A stretch of DNA of 47,737 nucleotides from Pseudomonas veronii (lineage in GTDB: Bacteria > Pseudomonadota > Gammaproteobacteria > Pseudomonadales > Pseudomonadaceae), in assembly GCF_001439695.1 (NCBI RefSeq), contig NZ_JYLL01000043.1, forward strand, positions 1 through 47,737, given 5' to 3'. The stretch's first letter is position 1. Each line of letters starts with the position of its first letter. Positions 43,398 through 47,737 of the stretch are shown here, one piece after another. The notes beneath the pieces are model-generated. The model searched no databases. It was not told where the DNA came from and worked only from the letters and a program-made list of their open reading frames with translations. The position numbers were made by a program, and so were the translations under genes.

Positions 43398-44138
43398 ACG
43401 CGGCGACCTGTGTACCGAAGCGCTGTGCAAGCGGTTGTTCGACAAAGGCTTCTGGGGCGCGGATCTACTGCTAAGGGTGGTTGGCGGCGGCGCGAACCGA
43501 CACTGGATGACGCCTGCTCGCAAGAATTTGGTCATGGAGGAAGTGGAGCGCTACGGCGAGCACGATCGTCTTGTGCGGATGAAGGTTTCTCCTCAGGCAC
43601 GCAAACGAAATCCTGACTGCCCTTGAGTTGGGAAGTGCGTGAAGTTAGCTATGAAAGCCATGGAAAAGTCAGGTCGCTGCTTACCTCTCTGCCTGTCGAG
43701 AGCTATGACACAGCAGTTGTAGCTGAGCTGTACCTGGACCGGTGGGAAATTGAGCTGGGCTTCAGGGATATCAAAAGCTCAATGCAACAGAACGCGGTGA
43801 CGCTGTGCAGCAAGGAAGTCGAGCTGATTTATCAGGAGGTCTGGGGGCTTTTGCTGGCTTATAACATTATTCGTCGAGAGGCCAGCCAGGCCGCTGTAGC
43901 GTTCGGCCGCGCGCCTTCGGATATACGGTTCAAGCCTGCCTGCCAGTACATAGCGGTGCAGTTGATAGTGATGGCAGCAGCTAACCCGGTATCGGCAACA
44001 GGAAGGAGGCTAAGCGAGCTGAGGGGAGGAGTAGGTGGAATGTTTTTGGATCACCGCCCAAGGCCGGGAAGGCCAAGAACGGTGAAGATTTCTAAAACCC
44101 GGTACCCAGTGGACCGTAAGGCTGCTCCGCTTAAGTGA
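43398..44138 (+). pseudogene. IS4-family transposase remnant
   Basis: Two frames together read as the C-terminal part of an IS4-type DDE transposase. From about 43398 to 43626 the sequence gives LFDKGFWGADLLLRVVGGGA and a GANRHWMTPARKNLVMEE-type segment. A frameshift near 43620 leads into the frame ending at 44138, which holds YLDRWEIELGFRDIK, the Y-x2-R-x3-E-x6-K signature around the catalytic Glu. The N-terminal part with the first catalytic Asp is missing and no terminal inverted repeats were found. It is a dead fragment, not a mobile element. Confidence 0.85.
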
Positions 44139-44170
44139 ACAGCATTACGGCTATTCTGCCGGGTTTATGA

Positions 44171-44608
44171 TTAAGCAATTTCTTCTTTTTTCTCAAGCCA
44201 GTCATCATTCGCACGAGCGAATACAATACCGTCATCCTCAATAATTCGATGCTGGACATACAGGGTATCTAGCCCATGCCTGCTAGCCGTCTTATATACG
44301 TAACGCATGGCAAGGCTTGAGGTCCTAGGGATAGCCTCCTCCTGCCTCTTCTCCCAGTTCGCTATCGTCTGGACGTCGACGCCAAACAATGGAGTCAAAT
44401 GTTCCTGGGTCAACCCCAATTGCTTGCGCAAGAAGCGGAACTGTTGCCCCGTCATCTCGTGCTCTTGCTCGACGAGCTCATCTGCGATTGCTGCATGCAG
44501 CCTGTCGATATCGGTGATTGTCACGCCACTTCCGTAGGGAGTGTCCACGATGGTGTACCCATCAGTCAGGAAAACACCCCTGAAGCCACAACCCTTGTAT
44601 TCATACAT
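44171..44608 (-). CDS. MqsA-like HTH antitoxin
   Basis: The protein has 145 residues and a C-terminal Xre-type helix-turn-helix (LRKQLGLTQEHLTPLFGVDV then TIANWEKRQ), the fold found in MqsA antitoxins. The N-terminal zinc-binding CxxC pairs of MqsA are absent (only KGCGFR), so it is an MqsA-type regulator without the zinc domain. The start ATG 44608 lies two bases after the toxin stop; the longer frame begins at a TTG inside the toxin gene. Toxin-first order and a DUF4258 partner are common for this antitoxin type. It should repress the operon through the palindrome at 44933-44951. Confidence 0.85.
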   Translation of the reverse strand: MYEYKGCGFRGVFLTDGYTIVDTPYGSGVTITDIDRLHAAIADELVEQEHEMTGQQFRFLRKQLGLTQEHLTPLFGVDVQTIANWEKRQEEAIPRTSSLAMRYVYKTASRHGLDTLYVQHRIIEDDGIVFARANDDWLEKKEEIA

Positions 44609-44610
44609 GT

Positions 44611-44928
44611 TCAAATCTCCCAAGCTGTCAAAGCTATGGTGCCGGAGGGATTAGCCAGCGGAGCGATCGCCAAGGCGACGCACACAATGTCATTGGGCTT
44701 TTTCTCTTCCATTCGGAATTCAAATGTGCCGTAGGTCGGGTTAAATGTTGGCCCCCTGACAATGACACCCCTCTGCATACACCTGAACGCCTCATCCAGT
44801 GTGATGCCTCTCTGCAAAAGCCTGTCCATGAAATGGTCAGTTAGCGCCACGTTTGCAGAGGTCATTGAGAGCTGATTCACCATCTTTCCTAGCTGCGCTT
44901 TCGTCCATGGTGCAGATGGTATGCTCAT
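44611..44928 (-). CDS. DUF4258-family toxin
   Basis: This 105-residue protein matches the DUF4258 pattern: a helix with TDHFMDRLLQRGITLDEAF, then CMQRGVIVRGP and beta strands ending VCVALAIAP. DUF4258 proteins are predicted RelE/BrnT-like ribonuclease toxins. It is the first gene of a two-gene operon; the start is directly downstream of a promoter and palindrome, and the stop is two bases before the antitoxin start. Such pairs often stabilise genomic islands or abort phage infection. Confidence 0.82.
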   Translation of the reverse strand: MSIPSAPWTKAQLGKMVNQLSMTSANVALTDHFMDRLLQRGITLDEAFRCMQRGVIVRGPTFNPTYGTFEFRMEEKKPNDIVCVALAIAPLANPSGTIALTAWEI

Positions 44929-44932
44929 ATTT

Positions 44933-44951
44933 ACCTATAATAGTTATAGGT
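44933..44951 (-). promoter_or_regulatory. Palindromic operator of the toxin-antitoxin operon
   Basis: ACCTATAA and TTATAGGT form a perfect 8-bp inverted repeat around a TAG centre (19 bp in all). The ACCT...AGGT ends resemble the AACCT/AGGTT half-sites bound by MqsA. It lies between the -10 box and the toxin start codon, so binding of the antitoxin would block transcription. Confidence 0.8.
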
Positions 44952-44957
44952 GGCGCC

Positions 44958-44985
44958 ATACTAATGCGCAACCTGCCATTGTCAA
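44958..44985 (-). promoter_or_regulatory. Sigma-70 promoter of the toxin-antitoxin operon
   Basis: On the minus strand TTGACA (44985-44980) is a perfect -35, followed after 16 bp by TAGTAT (44963-44958) as -10. Transcription should start inside or next to the palindromic operator, giving a very short leader before the toxin ATG at 44928. Confidence 0.75.
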
Positions 44986-45145
44986 TATATGTGTAATTCG
45001 TGCCTGAACTGAATGCCCTGAAGGCTGCGCGCTACGTGAATCGAGTCGCCTGATGATTCGACGGGCGGTACGTGCGCTCATCCATATGCCGAAGATACGG
45101 CTATCATGGCAAAAATAGAAACTGAATGTCAGCCAAGGATGATTT

Positions 45146-45433
45146 ATGAAACGGAATTTATTGGCTGGACTCGCTCTCATGCTCGCTGCAGGGCAAGCGT
45201 CTGCGGATAGCTGCTGGATCATTACTGATTTTAAGGGTGCCTCAGCTTCCGCCTCCGACGGCTATGAGTTCACCAAGGACGGCTTCAGCACGAGCATATT
45301 TGTGCTGAGAATCAGCGAAACCCATTCCGTCCAGGTGACCGGGTCTGCATCCTCCTACAGCGAGGGGAAGATGATCCGCATACCCACCGATACATCCGAA
45401 AGGTTCTGCCGGATACGTGCCTGTTGGCGCTGA
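45146..45433 (+). CDS. Small secreted protein, possibly truncated at its C-terminus
   Basis: The first 20 residues are a clear Sec signal peptide (MKRNLLAGLALMLAAGQASA, cleavage before DSC). The mature part has the pattern SCWIITDFKGASASASDGYE...KDGFSTSIF, like small periplasmic hypothetical proteins of Pseudomonas. AAGGA lies about 8 bases before ATG. After residue ~85 the sequence turns into FCRIRACWR, which looks out of place and may reflect a frameshift or deletion; a mini-element starts 31 bases after the stop. Function unknown. Confidence 0.65.
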   Translation: MKRNLLAGLALMLAAGQASADSCWIITDFKGASASASDGYEFTKDGFSTSIFVLRISETHSVQVTGSASSYSEGKMIRIPTDTSERFCRIRACWR

Positions 45434-45463
45434 TGGAATTTTGAACCAGGCTACCGGAATTCA

Positions 45464-45553
45464 TTGACCCACCCGAGTATTCAAAAAATGATGACCTTGC
45501 GGGTGATCTCGGAGGCAGCATGTGGTTCAGTCAAAATCAGCAGCCTGGGTCAA
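45464..45553. mobile_element. 90-bp mini-element with inverted ends (MITE-like or IS end remnant)
   Basis: TTGACCCA at 45464-45471 and TGGGTCAA at 45546-45553 are perfect 8-bp inverted ends of a 90-bp non-coding segment. It could be a MITE or the fused ends of a deleted insertion sequence. No clear target-site duplication was seen. Confidence 0.5.
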
Positions 45554-45574
45554 AATCGTATCAGCGCCAAAAGG

Positions 45575-45595
45575 AACGCAGCGCTAGGCTGCGTT
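45575..45595. terminator. Hairpin between the secreted-protein and radical SAM genes
   Basis: AACGCAGC and GCTGCGTT form a perfect 8-bp stem with a five-base loop. It lies between convergent genes (plus strand ending 45433, minus strand ending 45701), the usual place for a bidirectional terminator, but no T run flanks it. Confidence 0.45.
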
Positions 45596-45700
45596 GGAAG
45601 GCTAATACTTTGAGACGGCCACTCGTATAACGCTGCGTTCGCTCGCCTCGACCATCTTGCGCGAGCAGCATGCGCCCGGTGACAAGAGTACGCCCTAGGA

Positions 45701-47623
45701 TCAATATCCCTCACGAACCAATTTACTGTATTCGTGAACGAACTCAGGACGCAGGTAGAACCGTCGATATGCCGTTTCGATAATACTGAAGTACTCGCTC
45801 GGTTCACCCCATGTAACATTCGATAAGATTGAACTGGAAGAATCGCTGTCGGCATGATGGTCGTTGTACTTAACTATATCGCTGAACCGGAAGCCCAGCT
45901 TCGCAAGCTGCGCATAGCTTTCAATCTCTATTTGAGTGGCCGGAGATGACAAGCCTTTCATAGAGGGGTCACTTAGGTAAGCGGAGTAGGTGGCATCCCA
46001 CACGACGGCCATCTGGCTATATTCGGCAAAGGCATCATGTCGTGAGGATGGCCCGCGCTCTTCACTTAGCACGTGCACTGCCTTCACGAACTCTTTGTAG
46101 AGGGCGAAATAGGCGAGCGTTGCACCGCAGTCTAGCGCGAAACGGATAGTATCCAGTGCCGATTCGGCCGTCTCCCATTGTCCACCGATCATAAAATATG
46201 CTTTTGTCTGAATACCTGCGTCCCTAAGTCGCTTAAATAAGCTCACGATTTCGGCGTTCTTGTAGTCTGCCCCCGCCTTTAGGCGCTTCCTTCGATTTTC
46301 GTCGCCATGTTCCAAACCAAATGCCAGCATGCGGCATCCGGAAGAGACCAACTTTGCAACAAATTCATGCGTTCCAAAACTTTCCTCGTAGGAGAAAAAG
46401 TCCTCGACCCGGAAGATTCCTCGCCAGCCGAACGAACCTTGGCGCCCCTCTCGGACTTCCCGAAGGCCGTTCAGGAACGCGCTGGTCCAAACTTTGGCTT
46501 GCGCCTGTCCCGTAAGATCGTGCGTCGCCAGCGCCGAGATCTGGGGCAGCAAGTTGTCATCAATGAACTGAATTCGCAGGTCACGGTAGGAGGATGAAAG
46601 GCGCTCAAGCTCAGCTAGGACTTGCTCAACCGACCTTCTCCGTTCGCCACCGCTGAGGTCTTTCCGTTCAGTACAGAAGGCACAGTTCCAATCACACCCT
46701 TGCGACATCACAACGTGCGCCTCATGGACTGAACCGCTTAGGTCACGGGTATGTGCCGGTTCATAAACACCATCAGGTCCTTGGTAGATACGCCTGTCAA
46801 CGTCAATCTCCATCCAGGATAGGTCTAGTTGCTTAGGAAGACTCCCTAGCGATTCACGGATACCTCGAAATGAAAGTATCTGACTCAGCGGATTCGCTAC
46901 AAGGTGCTGTGTTGAGGGCCATGGATCAGTAGAGCCTAACGCCTGGAGGAGATCGTCCAGCGCATTAACTGCCGCCGAAGGAATCGCAAAATCCCATGCT
47001 TCACTTTCCTCATCAGACTTCGCAGAGAAGCGCCATACGTCGAGGTTCGCTGCAGGACCACCGACGATCAGTAGCGGATGGGCTGTCTTACGTCGTATCG
47101 CTTGGAAGAGCTCCATCGTGGAACGTAACGTGCTAATCACTACGTTGCAGCCGATTATGTCGTAGCTGTCAGCGAGCTCAATTATGTCATCCAGTAACTC
47201 GGGGAAGCGATGACAGTCAACCAGATGGATATCGTGCCCCTTGACCGCAAGATGAGTCCCTAACAAGCCAAGACCGAGCGGAGGCGTACTAGTAGCAGAG
47301 GCACCCCGAGATTCACCCGAAGTGACGGAAAGCGGAGGCAGCACAAGCAGAACACGCCGAACGGAACTGCGGACCTCCTTTCGTGCGGCCACGACTTCCG
47401 GATGCTCCGAGCCAGTCAGCGACTCAAAACGTACACCCGGCATTGGGCCAATTAATATACGCGATTGCGGAAAGTCCAAGACGGAAAACCGTCTCGACGC
47501 GGTCCCCTGGGAAGGATCAATGAACTCCGCACCAAAGTGAGTTAAAAACTCACGAGCAAGCCAAGGATGCCCTCCATCGGCGGTTACCGCCAAGTCGATA
47601 ATACGACCTAGTGTAGTGGTCAA
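45701..47623 (-). CDS. B12-binding-type radical SAM protein, 5' end interrupted by an IS
   Basis: This is a 640-codon frame with a cobalamin-binding-like Rossmann region (~85-230; VRRVLLVLPP, TPPLGLGLLGTHLAVKGHDI, IVGGPAAN) followed by a radical SAM domain with the [4Fe-4S] motif C310-DWN-C314-AF-C317. Later segments (LAFGLEHGDENRRKRLKAG, KAYFMIGGQWET) are typical of the barrel. The DxHxxG cobalamin motif is not seen, so B12 binding may be lost. The frame's only upstream start is a TTG inside the IS terminal repeat, right after a stop, so the native N-terminus has been replaced. An internal ATG at 47443 (residue 61) precedes both domains and could still allow a working protein. Substrate unknown; no partner genes are visible. 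Confidence 0.82.
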   Translation of the reverse strand: MTTTLGRIIDLAVTADGGHPWLAREFLTHFGAEFIDPSQGTASRRFSVLDFPQSRILIGPMPGVRFESLTGSEHPEVVAARKEVRSSVRRVLLVLPPLSVTSGESRGASATSTPPLGLGLLGTHLAVKGHDIHLVDCHRFPELLDDIIELADSYDIIGCNVVISTLRSTMELFQAIRRKTAHPLLIVGGPAANLDVWRFSAKSDEESEAWDFAIPSAAVNALDDLLQALGSTDPWPSTQHLVANPLSQILSFRGIRESLGSLPKQLDLSWMEIDVDRRIYQGPDGVYEPAHTRDLSGSVHEAHVVMSQGCDWNCAFCTERKDLSGGERRRSVEQVLAELERLSSSYRDLRIQFIDDNLLPQISALATHDLTGQAQAKVWTSAFLNGLREVREGRQGSFGWRGIFRVEDFFSYEESFGTHEFVAKLVSSGCRMLAFGLEHGDENRRKRLKAGADYKNAEIVSLFKRLRDAGIQTKAYFMIGGQWETAESALDTIRFALDCGATLAYFALYKEFVKAVHVLSEERGPSSRHDAFAEYSQMAVVWDATYSAYLSDPSMKGLSSPATQIEIESYAQLAKLGFRFSDIVKYNDHHADSDSSSSILSNVTWGEPSEYFSIIETAYRRFYLRPEFVHEYSKLVREGY

Positions 47624-47737
47624 CTAATCCCGGACACGACGTTAAGTTTTTCCTCGGCCCGCGCTGGAGCCAACCCATCGTTGAATTGATGAGGCCTAAT
47701 CCAGTTGTAGCGATGCATCAAAAAGTGGCTGATGTCG
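47612..47737 (-). mobile_element. IS3-family insertion sequence, right-end fragment (continues beyond window)
   Basis: The end TGTAGTGGTCAACTAATCCC is a TG-starting terminal repeat of the IS3 type. Inside it the minus strand encodes the C-terminus of an IS3-family OrfB transposase (HRYNWIRPHQFNDGLAPARA, then EEKLNVVSGIS and a TGA at 47620-47622). The frame stays open to the window edge. The element is inserted at the 5' end of the radical SAM gene. Confidence 0.85.

Larger units (their letters stand above)
32974..47737. mobile_element. Integrative element 2 (partial, continues beyond window)
   Basis: The left boundary is the second tRNA-Pro 3'-half copy, followed by its own integrase. Cargo as far as visible: HTH protein, HEPN-like and CHAT proteins, Septu-like pair, toxin-antitoxin pair, radical SAM gene, plus IS4 and IS3 insertions. 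Base composition is patchy: the CHAT gene is clearly AT-rich compared with its neighbours, which points to stepwise acquisition. The right boundary is not in the window, so genes near the right edge could lie outside the element. Confidence 0.6.

Noticed and set aside
1..47737. CRISPR array
   Set aside because: Looked for because of the CARF-like nuclease. No regularly spaced repeat-spacer pattern was seen; the short tandem repeats at 2711-2749 have no spacers.

Overview
The window looks like accessory DNA from a gammaproteobacterium, most likely Pseudomonas. That inference rests on the tRNA-Pro(GGG) attachment sequence, the P4-type integrases, the style of the small zinc-ribbon and hypothetical genes, and moderate-to-high GC in most blocks. 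I cannot name a species. Almost every gene is mobile, regulatory or conflict-related; I see no core metabolic operon.

Layout. The window cuts through a tandem stack of integrative elements at a tRNA-Pro gene. A 45-nt copy of the tRNA 3' half, running from the anticodon loop to CCA on the minus strand, occurs at 243-287 and again at 32974-33018. Each copy is followed at the same offset by a nearly identical tyrosine recombinase (448-1902 and 33179-34633). Each is preceded by the same terminator and arm-like site. Because the first att copy also has this 'right end' sequence on its left, bases 1-242 are probably the end of a further element outside the window.

Element 1 (243-32973). After the integrase come two small genes, then a WYL-domain regulator with an 11-bp iterated sequence in front of it. 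Next is a 21-kb plus-strand run of 14 tightly overlapping genes (3980-25272): TerY-like vWA, WXG100-like protein, coiled-coil protein with a PD-(D/E)XK-like end, two small proteins, FtsK/SpoIIIE-type ATPase, CARF-like/PD-(D/E)XK nuclease, second vWA, PP2C phosphatase, zinc-ribbon protein kinase, SF1 helicase, a winged-helix-like protein, McrB-like AAA+ and a very large partner with a cold-shock-like domain. The vWA/PP2C/kinase trio matches the TerY-P phosphorylation triad known from defence surveys; here it sits inside a much larger DNA-processing and nucleotide-sensing assembly. A second module on the minus strand (32052-25947) couples an unknown protein, a PLD-type nuclease and a SNF2-like helicase, and abuts the decayed tail of another helicase.

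Element 2 (32974 to beyond the window). This holds a HTH protein, a small conserved-looking protein, an AT-rich pair (a HEPN-motif protein and a CHAT protease), a Septu-like ATPase/HNH pair, an IS4-family transposase remnant, and a DUF4258/MqsA-like toxin-antitoxin pair with a clear promoter and palindromic operator. It continues with a small secreted protein, a 90-bp mini-element, and a radical SAM gene whose 5' end is interrupted by an IS3-family element running off the right edge. Four copies of a 28-bp dispersed repeat lie only in gene-free gaps of this element.

The strongest candidate for an under-described system is the 14-gene operon. It appears to join phosphorylation signalling, a ligand-sensing CARF-type nuclease with no CRISPR or cyclase nearby, WXG/FtsK-type components and McrBC-like DNA processing.
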